DNA of 64,000 bases from Knoellia aerolata DSM 18566 (GTDB lineage: Bacteria; Actinomycetota; Actinomycetes; Actinomycetales; Dermatophilaceae). The notes beneath the pieces are model-generated. The model had not been told where the DNA came from. It searched no databases and worked only from the letters and a program-made list of their open reading frames with translations. Made by a program: the position numbers and the translations under genes. This document shows positions 17,348 through 24,869 of this stretch, in pieces. The stretch is taken from NCBI RefSeq assembly GCF_000768695.1, contig NZ_AVPL01000002.1, positions 124,001-188,000 on the forward strand, given 5' to 3'. How positions within the stretch are numbered: the stretch's first letter is position 1; the number at the start of each line of letters is the position of its first letter.

Positions 17348-18030
17348 GTCGACGGGTTCCCGCTTCGTGGGCTTCGGACGTCGTCTGACCGCGCTCCGGT
17401 GGAGCCGGCGGCGGCGGTCGTCGGTGCGGTCGGTGGCATGACGAGCTCGGCGTAGTCGCGGGCCCGAAGCGGCCGATCCGTGAGCGCGCCCCCCGGAAGG
17501 GGCGCCGCGATGCGGGCTCCGCCCGCGGTCAGGACCACCTCGTCCACCCCCACGACCGACGTGAGGGTGAGGACGATCTGACCGACCGCGAGTGGAAGCC
17601 GTCCGGCACCGAGGGCCTGGTCGCCGAGACGGATGTCGATCGTGGCACGGCCATCGGCAAGGTCCGAGAGGGACAGGCGGACCTCGGGTCCGAGTGCGGT
17701 GGAGAACCCGGCGGTCCGGTCCCGGTCGGTCGGGCCCTCGACCAACTGCTCGAGCGCGCGTCTCGCACTGGCCCGGACGTCGGTGCCCGGCGGGACAGGC
17801 GACGCGGCCAGAAGCGCCTCGTCACGCAACAGGAAGACCTGCGGGCCGCGTGAAGGCCCGGGAGTGTTGGTGGAGGAGGCGGAGGGCGCGGGCGCCGTGA
17901 GGTCGTAGGGCACCGACTCGATGGTGCGCGCCGGAGACCCCGACGGGGCGCCGCAGGCGGCGACAGAGCACGCGGCCACGAGTGCGGCGACCAGCGTGGC
18001 GATCGCCTTCCCCCGTGCCGCGCACGTCAT
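17098..18030 (-). CDS. GerMN-domain lipoprotein of a two-component operon
   Basis: The ATG at 18030 overlaps the histidine-kinase stop (ATGA). The N-terminus has a lipoprotein signal (IATLVAALVAACSVAACG; lipidated Cys21 or Cys26). Residues about 55-175 resemble a GerMN domain (VFLLRDEALLAASPVP, SARRALEQLVEGPTD, VGQIVLTLTSVVGVDEVVLT). A small GerMN lipoprotein coupled to an OmpR-type regulator and a kinase recalls MtrA-MtrB-LpqB, although LpqB is much larger. The first 190 or so residues look genuine. The rest (after PTAPTTAAAG) is low-complexity and antisense to the 84-aa ORF, so the original stop may have been lost. Confidence 0.75.
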   Translation of the reverse strand: MTCAARGKAIATLVAALVAACSVAACGAPSGSPARTIESVPYDLTAPAPSASSTNTPGPSRGPQVFLLRDEALLAASPVPPGTDVRASARRALEQLVEGPTDRDRTAGFSTALGPEVRLSLSDLADGRATIDIRLGDQALGAGRLPLAVGQIVLTLTSVVGVDEVVLTAGGARIAAPLPGGALTDRPLRARDYAELVMPPTAPTTAAAGSTGARSDDVRSPRSGNPSTHPGAAPPSRSHVEGVDSPTSYRRASSRRLGRSPSPLSSAAMARTTWRGFLPGARASPRSWAAAIACEVLESIRSRLSRTMFS

Positions 18031-19409
18031 GCCCCGGCCCCGCGACTGGCCGGGGCGGCCGGGAGACTGAGCACGAAGGTCGCGCCGCCCCCGGGGCGCT
18101 CCTCGCACCAGACCGACCCCCCGTGGGCATGGGCGGTCTCCGCAACCAGGCTCAGCCCCAGACCGGATCCCGAGCGGGACCCGCGTGACCCGACCCGGAC
18201 GAAACGCTCGAAGACCCGGTCACGCTCGGCCGTGGGGACCCCCGGACCGGCGTCCGCGACGCGCACCTGCACCTGGTCGGCGGCGCAGCCGACGGTGACC
18301 TCCCGGGTGCCCCCACCATGGACGTCCGCGTTGTCGAGCAGGTTCACCACGGCACGGTGCAGGATGGCCTTGTTGGCGACGACCACGAGCGGGCTGCCCA
18401 CGAGGGTCACGAGCTCCTCCGGTCGCATCGTGTCCCTCACGGTGTGCGTCACCAGCTCACCCACATCGACAGGCCCGCGGTCCAGCTCGAGGACTCCCGC
18501 CTCAAGCCGTCCCAGCTCGAGCAGGTGCTCCAGGGACCGGTGCAGTCGCCGCACCTCCCGTTCGACGAGGTCGGTGGCCGCCCGGCGACGCCCCGTGGCT
18601 CCTGCCTCCGTGCCGCGCAACACCGTCACGCTCGTCATCAGGGTGGTCACCGGAGAGCGCAGCTCGTGGGCGACGTCGGCCGCGAAGCGGGCATCGCGGC
18701 GCATGCGCTGGTCGAGCGCCTCGACCATCGTGTTGAACGACCCGACGATGACGGCCAGGTCGGGGTCGGAGGTTGCGGGGAGGCGCGTGGTCATCCGGCC
18801 GGCCGCGATGTCGGCCGTCGCGGAAGCGACGTCCTCCAGGGGCGCGACGACCCGCGCGGAGGCCGCCCGTCCGATGAGCGCACCCGCCACCGTGGTCACG
18901 AGCGCGAAGGCGCCCAGGACCGCAGCCAACGTCCGCAGCGTCGAGTCGAGCTCGGTCGTGGGGGAGAGCTCGTAGAACTGGGCCCGCACGGCGGGGATGG
19001 GTACGCCGACGACGATGGCTGGCTGGGTCCCGAGCAGGGTCCACGCCTGTGCGGACTGCCCCTTGGACGCCAGTCGCCGAATGTGGGTGGGGATGGCCTC
19101 GGCCTCGGTATCGAGCGAGGAGGAGTACCAGGCTCCGTCGCGCTCGATGACGACCACCGCGCCCGGTGGCGGTGACGTCGAGTCGAGGACTTCGCTGACC
19201 TCCGCCCCTGCGGTGAGCAGGCCCTCGCGGACCAGGGCGGCGTCCACGAACGACTGCCGCGCCGCGGTGTCCTCGCGCTGGCCGAGGAGGAAGTGGCGTG
19301 CGGTGAGGTAGGTACCGCCCGCGAGCACGGCAGAGATGACCAGTGCCAGCACGGCGAAGGAGACGGTGGACGTGGCGCGCACGCCCAGGTGCGCGCGCCC
19401 GATCCTCAC
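18027..19409 (-). CDS. Sensor histidine kinase (HAMP type)
   Basis: This 460-aa kinase starts at a GTG that overlaps the response-regulator stop (GTGA). Its layout is a transmembrane helix (about residues 14-36), an extracellular sensor of about 120 residues, a second helix (about 159-181) and a HAMP domain (about 182-235). The dimerisation/phospho-acceptor helix FAADVAHELRSPVTTL carries His248. ATP-binding boxes follow: N box HRAVVNLLDNADVHGG, G1 VADAGPGVP and G2 SGSGLGLSLVAETAHAHGG. It phosphorylates the upstream-encoded OmpR-type regulator. The ligand is unknown. Operon order is regulator, kinase, lipoprotein, all with 4-base overlaps. Confidence 0.93.
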   Translation of the reverse strand: MRIGRAHLGVRATSTVSFAVLALVISAVLAGGTYLTARHFLLGQREDTAARQSFVDAALVREGLLTAGAEVSEVLDSTSPPPGAVVVIERDGAWYSSSLDTEAEAIPTHIRRLASKGQSAQAWTLLGTQPAIVVGVPIPAVRAQFYELSPTTELDSTLRTLAAVLGAFALVTTVAGALIGRAASARVVAPLEDVASATADIAAGRMTTRLPATSDPDLAVIVGSFNTMVEALDQRMRRDARFAADVAHELRSPVTTLMTSVTVLRGTEAGATGRRRAATDLVEREVRRLHRSLEHLLELGRLEAGVLELDRGPVDVGELVTHTVRDTMRPEELVTLVGSPLVVVANKAILHRAVVNLLDNADVHGGGTREVTVGCAADQVQVRVADAGPGVPTAERDRVFERFVRVGSRGSRSGSGLGLSLVAETAHAHGGSVWCEERPGGGATFVLSLPAAPASRGAGA

Positions 19410-20116
19410 GCGCAGTCCAGCCGGTAGCCAAGCCCTCGCACCGTGACGAGAAGACGCGGCTCGGAGGCATCCACCTCGATCTTGGTCCGCACCCGGCGAA
19501 CGTGGACGTCCACGATGCGCTGGTCGCCGAAGTAGCCGTGGTCCCACACGCGCTCCAGCAGGGCCTGGCGACTCAGGACCTGACCGGCCGACGTCGCGAG
19601 CTCGCGCAGCAGGTGGTACTCGGTGACGGTCACGTGGACGGCGTCGGCGCCCCGACGGAGGACACCGGCATGGGCGTCGAGCACCAGCGGCCCGTTCGCG
19701 GAGTCGATGACGAACTCTCCCGTTCCTGCATGTGACGGCTCTGCCACGCGCGTCGGCAGTCGACGGCGCAGAGCCCGCAACCGGGCACTGACCTCCTTGA
19801 TCTCGAACGGCTTGGTCACGTAGTCATCGGCGCCCGCCTCCAGCGCCGCGACGATGTCGTGGGTGTCCGCCTTGGCGCTGAGAACGATGACCGGGACATC
19901 ACTGCGGCGCCGCACCTCTCGGATGAAGTCGAAGCCGTCCATCCCGGCGCCCAGCATGAGGTCGACGAGGAAGACGTCCACCTCACCGAACACCGGGTCC
20001 CGCAACGCGGCCTCCGCGTCGGGGTGCGACGTGGTCTCATACCCCTCGTCCTCAAGCGCCATCGCGAGCGAGACGCGGATCCCGTCGTCATCCTCGAGCA
20101 CGAGCAGCCTGGGCAT
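19406..20116 (-). CDS. OmpR/PhoB-family response regulator
   Basis: This 236-aa protein has a receiver domain with the acidic pocket (VLEDDDG), phospho-acceptor Asp52 (FLVDLMLGAGMDG), switch Ser80 and Lys102 (DDYVTKPFEIKE). A C-terminal winged helix follows (VTVTEYHLLRELATSAGQ, WDHGYFGDQRIVDVHVRRVR, TVRGLGYRL). It is a complete, apparently functional regulator paired with the kinase that overlaps its stop codon. The ATG at 20116 is chosen because MPRLLVLEDDDG is the normal domain start. It is divergent from an orphan ORF (121-bp gap), probably with the operon promoter. Confidence 0.94.
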   Translation of the reverse strand: MPRLLVLEDDDGIRVSLAMALEDEGYETTSHPDAEAALRDPVFGEVDVFLVDLMLGAGMDGFDFIREVRRRSDVPVIVLSAKADTHDIVAALEAGADDYVTKPFEIKEVSARLRALRRRLPTRVAEPSHAGTGEFVIDSANGPLVLDAHAGVLRRGADAVHVTVTEYHLLRELATSAGQVLSRQALLERVWDHGYFGDQRIVDVHVRRVRTKIEVDASEPRLLVTVRGLGYRLDCA

Positions 20117-20237
20117 CACGGCAGTCTGCCACCGAAGCCGGCCGGCGGGCTCGCCGACGGCGTGCCGGCCGCAGTTGTCATCAAAGCGCAAAGAGATCGC
20201 CGTCACGCTCGTCATGTCGTGCTGGCACCGTGCGGTT

Positions 20238-20858
20238 ATGAAGAGGCTCGCAGGACCTCACCACTACATGGACGACCGGTCGCGGTCGGCCGTCCTCGGT
20301 CCTCGGCTCGCCAGCCCGCCTCGGGCGGAGGACGGGCCGACGGTGACGAGCCGCCTCGTGGACACGGCGCTCGTGCGCACCGCGAGCGACCCTCGGTGGA
20401 CGGTCACCTGCGTGGAGTACCCCTACGGAGTCGTCCGCCTCGAACGAAAGGCGCGGCTCACGCAGATCGTCGTCGGCGACCACGTCGGCTCGTCCGAGTC
20501 CCTCCAGCGTGGGGAGTCCTTCGCTGCGGCCGCCTGCACCGCCGACGGAGAGCTGCTCGTCGCGGTCCGCGCCGCGCCCCCGGCGATCGTCGTGAACAGG
20601 CACGCCTGCCGAACGCGGCCTTGCGACGGAGCCGCGCACGACACCGAGTTCCCGGCTGCCGGCGAGCGTCTGATCCTGCTGTCCTGCGCTGTCTTCGAGG
20701 CCGTGCCCGACGTGCTGGTGGACGGCGTCAACGGCGTCGCGTCCGGCCGGCTCACGACGCAGGATCCCGAGAGCCTCCTCATCGACCTCGTGGGTGCTGC
20801 CGCGTGTGGAGCCGGGGTCATCGTCGACCACCACCCCTGGGTCGGAAGTGGACCGTGA
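20238..20858 (+). CDS. Hypothetical protein, weakly PP2C-like
   Basis: This 206-aa ORF is divergent from the two-component operon. The ATG at 20238 (or a second ATG at 20268) gives a soluble, Arg- and Val-rich protein. Segments such as RLERKARLTQIVVGDHVG, CTADGELLVAVRAAPPAIVV and AAGERLILLSCAVFEAVPD recall the beta-sandwich core of PP2C/SpoIIE-type phosphatases. The metal-binding aspartates are not convincingly present, so it may be a degenerate, non-catalytic member. A terminator-like hairpin follows. The assignment is uncertain; it is part of the putative island. Confidence 0.5.
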   Translation: MKRLAGPHHYMDDRSRSAVLGPRLASPPRAEDGPTVTSRLVDTALVRTASDPRWTVTCVEYPYGVVRLERKARLTQIVVGDHVGSSESLQRGESFAAAACTADGELLVAVRAAPPAIVVNRHACRTRPCDGAAHDTEFPAAGERLILLSCAVFEAVPDVLVDGVNGVASGRLTTQDPESLLIDLVGAAACGAGVIVDHHPWVGSGP

Positions 20859-20890
20859 ACCCGAGCCCAGCGTTCATCGACGTGCCGGAG

Positions 20891-20927
20891 ACCTGACACG
20901 AGGACCGGCGCACCGGTCCTGTCAGGT
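20891..20927 (+). terminator. Hairpin after the island ORF
   Basis: The outer stem ACCTGAC/GTCAGGT and inner stem AGGACCGG/CCGGTCCT flank a 4-base loop with a 3-base bulge. It starts about 33 bases downstream of the stop of the plus-strand ORF ending at 20858. Confidence 0.55.
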
Positions 20928-21066
20928 CGTGACCGGCGGGTCGCGGTCCTCGACGTCGTTCGCCGGCCGACGGGCGGCTCCTCGTGAACGCGCGCTCGAT
21001 CCGTCCTCCTGCGCCAACCCTTCTCGGTATAGCCTCCGAGACCAGGCAACCGCAGGGAGGTGTCAC

Positions 21067-21322
21067 GTGTTCTTCGACGACTGGGCGGGTCCGGTGCGAG
21101 GAAGGTCGTCGGCATCGCCGGCGAGGAGGTGGCGGCGATCGAGAGACTCGTGAAGTCCGAGGTCCTCGAGGACCGGATCTCCCAGGCCGTGAGCACAGCC
21201 GGTCACGCGCGGCTGGCGCTCGCGCCGTCGCGCTCGAGGCGGAGGGCTCCTTGAGCCTGGCCGACGTGCCCACGGTGCTGGTCCACACCACATCCGACGA
21301 TCTCTGGAAGCCGGGCCCGTGA
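21067..21322 (+). pseudogene. Decayed DUF421 (YetF-like) membrane protein gene
   Basis: Three reading frames here each carry pieces of a DUF421 protein. A GTG start gives VFFDDWAG, the usual N-terminus. A second frame gives LVKSEVLEDRISQAVSTA, the cytoplasmic linker. A third gives AVALEAEGSLSLADVP and ends at 21322. The transmembrane domain between the first and second pieces is deleted, and at least two frameshifts separate the pieces, so no functional product is possible. The last stop overlaps the DUF2254 start (GTGA), a relic of a translationally coupled pair. A TATAGC box at about 21028 and an AGGGAGG site remain upstream. Confidence 0.65.
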
Positions 21323-22566
21323 ACGCACCGTGGAAAGCCTTGTCGCACCGTTTCTGGGCGATCCCGCTCCTGTTCGCCATCGCCGCGGTCCTGCTCGCCT
21401 TGGGGGTGACAGCGATCGACGACAGGCTCGACACGTCCCTGCGGCTGCCGTTCCTGTTCGCCGGCGGTCCCGAGGGGGCTCGCTCGCTGCTGGCGGCCAT
21501 CATCACCTCGATGATCTCGTTCACCGGCCTGGTCTTCTCGATCACGATCGTGGTCCTCCAGCTGACGAGCAGCCAGTTCTCGCCCCGGGTCCTGCGCTCC
21601 TTCCTCGAGGACCGCTTCAACCAGGTCGCCCTGGGAGTGTTCGTCGCCACCTTCGTCTATGGGCTCGTGGTGCTGCGCGGCGTACGAGGCACCGCTCAGG
21701 TCGACCCGTTCGTGCCCCAGATCGGCGTCACGGTCTCCTTTGCCCTCGTCCTCGCCTCGGTGCTCGTCTTCCTCGCCTACATCCACCACATCGCCCAGTC
21801 CATCCGTGCTGCCGCCATCCTGGCCTCGATCGCGGACGACACCCGGGCGCTCCTGGACGACCGCTTCCCCGCCGGCGACCAGCCGGCTCCGGTCCTGCCC
21901 GCGCGGCCCCTGCCGGGCGGCCCGACGCGCACCATCGCCGCGCGCAGCCCCGGTGTGGTGCAGTGGGTCGACGATTCCGCCGTCGCCTCTGCGGCTGCCG
22001 GTCACGGTGTGTCGATCGAGCTGCTGCGTGCCGTGGGGGAGTTCGTCGCCACGGGGGCGCCTCTCGCACTCGTCCATGGGCACGCGTCGTTCGACGACGA
22101 CCCGGTGCATGCGGCGGTTCACCTGGGTCGCGAGCGCAGCATGGACGAGGACGTGGGGTTCGGCCTTCGTCAGCTCGTGGACATCGCAGAGCGTGCCCTC
22201 TCCCCGGGGGTCAACGACCCGACGACCGCGGTGCAGGCGCTTGACCATCTGCACGACATCGTGCGCAGGCTCGCCACCCGCGCCCTGCCGCCGCGGCAAC
22301 GCACAGCCGACGACGGGCACCTCCTCGTGTCGGTGCCGCAGCCGGGGTTCGACGAGTTCCTTGCCCTCGCCTTCGAGGAGATCGCTCATTGGGGCGAGGA
22401 CAGCCCCAGGGTCCGGCGCCGCGTGCACATCGCGCTTCGAGACATCGAGGCCGCCGCCCGACCGGAGCACCGACCCGTGGTGGCTCGAGCCATCGCGCGC
22501 CAGCAGGGTCCGCCGCCGCATCCAGCCGTGGACGCGTTGTCACCCTCCGACACCGGACTCCGCTGA
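21319..22566 (+). CDS. DUF2254 membrane protein
   Basis: This 415-aa protein has four predicted transmembrane helices in the first 170 residues (FWAIPLLFAIAAVLLALGVT; SLLAAIITSMISFTGLVFSITIVVLQL; ALGVFVATFVYGLVVL; VSFALVLASVLVFLAY). A conserved segment SSQFSPRVLRSFLEDRFNQ follows the second. The soluble C-terminal domain includes FGLRQLVDIAERALSPGVND, a DUF2254 signature. The biochemical function is not established. The start GTG overlaps the end of the DUF421 remnant. It is the last gene before tRNA-Leu and the right border of the putative island. Confidence 0.88.
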   Translation: MNAPWKALSHRFWAIPLLFAIAAVLLALGVTAIDDRLDTSLRLPFLFAGGPEGARSLLAAIITSMISFTGLVFSITIVVLQLTSSQFSPRVLRSFLEDRFNQVALGVFVATFVYGLVVLRGVRGTAQVDPFVPQIGVTVSFALVLASVLVFLAYIHHIAQSIRAAAILASIADDTRALLDDRFPAGDQPAPVLPARPLPGGPTRTIAARSPGVVQWVDDSAVASAAAGHGVSIELLRAVGEFVATGAPLALVHGHASFDDDPVHAAVHLGRERSMDEDVGFGLRQLVDIAERALSPGVNDPTTAVQALDHLHDIVRRLATRALPPRQRTADDGHLLVSVPQPGFDEFLALAFEEIAHWGEDSPRVRRRVHIALRDIEAAARPEHRPVVARAIARQQGPPPHPAVDALSPSDTGLR

Positions 22567-22622
22567 CCCGAAGCCCACGTCGGGGCCCTGGCGGGTTGGC
22601 GTCGAAGCAGCCCCAAGCGAAA

Positions 22623-22659
22623 GCGCTCCACGTCTGTGAACTGCACAGACGTGGAGCGC
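22623..22659 (-). terminator. tRNA-Leu terminator hairpin
   Basis: A perfect 16-bp stem (arms 22623-22638 and 22644-22659, GCGCTCCACGTCTGTG and its complement) has a 5-base loop. It lies 6 bases beyond the tRNA-Leu 3' end on the minus strand and is followed by a TTTCGCTT run, consistent with an intrinsic terminator. Confidence 0.8.
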
Positions 22660-22662
22660 GAC

Positions 22663-22676
22663 CGGTGTCCGAGGGG
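22663..22676. repeat. Right att-like repeat within tRNA-Leu
   Basis: This copy of CGGTGTCCGAGGGG forms the 3' end of tRNA-Leu(GAG). It matches 16899-16912 exactly, in the same orientation, 5.76 kb apart, and probably marks where an element recombined into the tRNA gene while preserving its sequence. Confidence 0.65.
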
Positions 22677-22750
22677 GGACTTGAACCCCCACCCTCTATA
22701 CGAGGACTAGCACCTCAAGCTAGCGCGTCTGCCATTTCCGCCACCCGGAC
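22666..22750 (-). tRNA. tRNA-Leu (anticodon GAG)
   Basis: Read on the minus strand, the acceptor stem GTCCGGG pairs with CTCGGAC (one G-U). The D-loop region is GGCGGAAATGGCAGACGC. The anticodon stem CTAGC/GCTAG encloses the loop TTGAGGT, anticodon GAG. There is a long variable arm (TCCTCGTATAGAGGGT) as in class II tRNAs and a T-arm GGGGGTTCAAGTCCCCC. The discriminator base is A; a full CCA is not encoded (ACCG follows). Confidence 0.95.
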
Positions 22751-22853
22751 GAGGTGTCTGCATGCTCCGCGGGGCGGTGCCTGCAACGAGCGGGAACTTT
22801 ACACGGCATACCGGCACAACCGGAAATCGGCTGTGCCACCTAGGCTGGAACGC

Positions 22854-24182
22854 ATGACGCAGACCACGCAGAGCCGCCCCGAGGACGAGGTCGTCGGGAT
22901 CTGCCAGGACCTCATCCGGATCGACACGTCGAACTACGGGGACGGGACCGGACCCGGCGAGCGCGCCGCCGCCGACCACGTGGCGGCCCTCTTCCGCGAG
23001 GTGGGGCTGGAGCCCGAGATCATCGAGTCCGACCCCGGCCGGGCCTCGCTCGTCGTGCGGATCCCCGGCGCCGACCGGGAGCGTGGCGGGCTGTGCATCC
23101 ACGGCCACCTCGACGTCGTGCCGGCGAACGCGCAGGACTGGGAGGTCGACCCGTTCTCGGGCCTGGAGCGCGACGGCTGCATCTGGGGCCGCGGCGCCGT
23201 GGACATGAAGGACATGGACGCGATGATCATCGCCTGCGTCCGGCACATCGCCCGCGAGGGCATCGTCCCGCCGCGTGACCTCGTCATCGCACTCTTCGCC
23301 GACGAGGAGGCCGGGGGAGTCAAGGGCTCGCACCACCTCGTCGACACGCGTCCGGACCTCTTCGAGGGCGTCACCGAGGCGATCAGCGAGGTGGGCGGCT
23401 ACAGCGTCACCGTGCCCACCGCCGACGGAGGCGAGAGGCGCGCCTATCTGCTCCAGACCGCCGAGAAGGGCATCGCCTGGATCCGGCTCACCGCCACGGG
23501 GCGGGCCGGGCACGGGTCGGTCCCCAATGACGAGAACCCCATCGCCCGGCTGGCCGAGGCCTTGACCCGCCTCGCCGCGCACAAGTGGCCGCGCGAGTTC
23601 ATCCCGTCGGTGCGCACGCTGCTCGACGGCCTGAGCGAGCTCACCGGCGTCCCCTACTCCGACGAGGACCTCGACGAGCTGCTCGACCACCTCGGCGGGG
23701 CCCAGGGCTTCGTCCGCGGGACGCTGCAGGACACGAGCAACGTCACGATGCTCGACGCCGGCTACAAGCACAACGTCATCCCGCAGCAGGCCAGCGCCAA
23801 CGTCGACTGCCGGTTCCTCCCCGGACACGAGGAGGAGCTCATGCGCACGATCGCCGACCTCGTCGGCGAGCACGTGAGCATCGAGGTGCTGCACCGCGAC
23901 ATCGCGCTCGACGCGCCCTTCGAGGGCGACCTCGTCGACGCCATGGTCGCCGCCCTGCGGGCCGAGGACCCCGACGCCGAGGTCCTGCCCTACTGCCTCT
24001 CCGGCGGCACCGACAACAAGGCGCTGTCGCTGCTGGGCATCACCGGCTACGGGTTCGCCCCGCTCCGCCTGCCGGCGGACCTCGACTTCGCGCCCATGTT
24101 CCACGGGATCAACGAGCGGGTCCCGACCGAGTCGCTGAGGTTCGGTGCCCGGGTGCTGCAGCGGCTCATCGAGACCTGCTGA
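22854..24182 (+). CDS. M20-family metallopeptidase (dipeptidase/ArgE type)
   Basis: This 442-aa zinc hydrolase has the M20 metal ligands in order: His in CIHGHLDVVPA, bridging Asp and base in GRGAVDMKDMDA, Glu-Glu in ALFADEEAGG, and later His in MFHGINERVP. A dimerisation domain (about residues 200-320, with GRAGHGSVPNDENP) sits between. Family members release amino acids from dipeptides or N-acyl amino acids. The ATG at 22854 begins MTQTTQSRPEDEVVG; the upstream extension in the same frame covers the tRNA and is not real. It is the first gene to the right of tRNA-Leu and belongs to the core chromosome. Confidence 0.93.
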   Translation: MTQTTQSRPEDEVVGICQDLIRIDTSNYGDGTGPGERAAADHVAALFREVGLEPEIIESDPGRASLVVRIPGADRERGGLCIHGHLDVVPANAQDWEVDPFSGLERDGCIWGRGAVDMKDMDAMIIACVRHIAREGIVPPRDLVIALFADEEAGGVKGSHHLVDTRPDLFEGVTEAISEVGGYSVTVPTADGGERRAYLLQTAEKGIAWIRLTATGRAGHGSVPNDENPIARLAEALTRLAAHKWPREFIPSVRTLLDGLSELTGVPYSDEDLDELLDHLGGAQGFVRGTLQDTSNVTMLDAGYKHNVIPQQASANVDCRFLPGHEEELMRTIADLVGEHVSIEVLHRDIALDAPFEGDLVDAMVAALRAEDPDAEVLPYCLSGGTDNKALSLLGITGYGFAPLRLPADLDFAPMFHGINERVPTESLRFGARVLQRLIETC

Positions 24183-24205
24183 CGAGGCGGTCCACCTCGC
24201 GCGCG

Positions 24206-24391
24206 TCAGGACGCGCGGTGGGCGCGAATGATCTTGCGCCGCAGCCAGGTTCGGGTCACGCCGCCGATGTAGATGCGGGTCCGGTGCAGCTCCCAGTGGC
24301 CGTACTCGGCGTGCTCGGTCAGCTCCCGACGGATGTCCCCGCGACGGGTGTCCCGTCCGAAGACCATGACCCGATACTCGTATTCGACCAT
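24206..24391 (-). CDS. DUF5703-like small protein
   Basis: This 61-aa protein begins MVEYEYRVMVFGRDTRRGDIRR and ends in WLRRKIIRAHRAS. It is a short conserved actinobacterial family (DUF5703-like) with an alpha/beta core and very basic C-terminus. The function is unknown. The start ATG at 24391 lies 38 bp from the divergent acidic-protein gene. It converges with the peptidase gene, 23 bp apart. Confidence 0.75.
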   Translation of the reverse strand: MVEYEYRVMVFGRDTRRGDIRRELTEHAEYGHWELHRTRIYIGGVTRTWLRRKIIRAHRAS

Positions 24392-24429
24392 CGACCCATT
24401 GTGCGGCACGAGACGCTACGGTTCTGTGC

Positions 24430-24810
24430 ATGAGCGCCGACCCGCGTGCCAGCCTTTCCCTCCTCGTCTCCGCCTTCGAACGGCACCTCGAGGCGTGCTC
24501 CGGCCGCCGCGGTGAGGACGACCCGACCGTGGCCGCGGCCTACGACGACCTGCTCGACGCCTTCGAGACCTACGACAACGCCCTCTACGAGGCCTTCGGC
24601 GAGATGACCCCGCTCGACGTCTACACCGGCGACGACGGCGACGCGGACGACGAGGACGAGGAGGACCTCGACGAGGACGACGACGATGACGACGGCGTCT
24701 ACGCGGGCCTGGACGACGAGGACTTCGACGACGAGTCCGACGACGGCGACGACTCCGACACCGGTGGCTCGGCCGACGGCGAGCCCGCTGGCGCCGACCG
24801 CACGCGCTGA
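24430..24810 (+). CDS. Small strongly acidic hypothetical protein
   Basis: The first 65 residues of this 126-aa protein form a helical domain (SLSLLVSAFERHLEACSG, VAAAYDDLLDAFETYDNALYEAFGE). From about residue 68 it becomes almost entirely Asp/Glu with a few Gly and Ser, an extreme acidic tail. Such tails occur in nucleic-acid mimics and histone-like or ribosome-associated proteins, but no homologue is recognised. The helical domain and consistent codon bias argue for a real gene. It precedes the F420-type oxidoreductase by 59 bp. Confidence 0.65.
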   Translation: MSADPRASLSLLVSAFERHLEACSGRRGEDDPTVAAAYDDLLDAFETYDNALYEAFGEMTPLDVYTGDDGDADDEDEEDLDEDDDDDDGVYAGLDDEDFDDESDDGDDSDTGGSADGEPAGADRTR

Positions 24811-24869
24811 CCCCAGCGGCGGCCGCACCTCGCCGAGGTCGCGGACACCCTCCGCACTACCGTGGGCGC

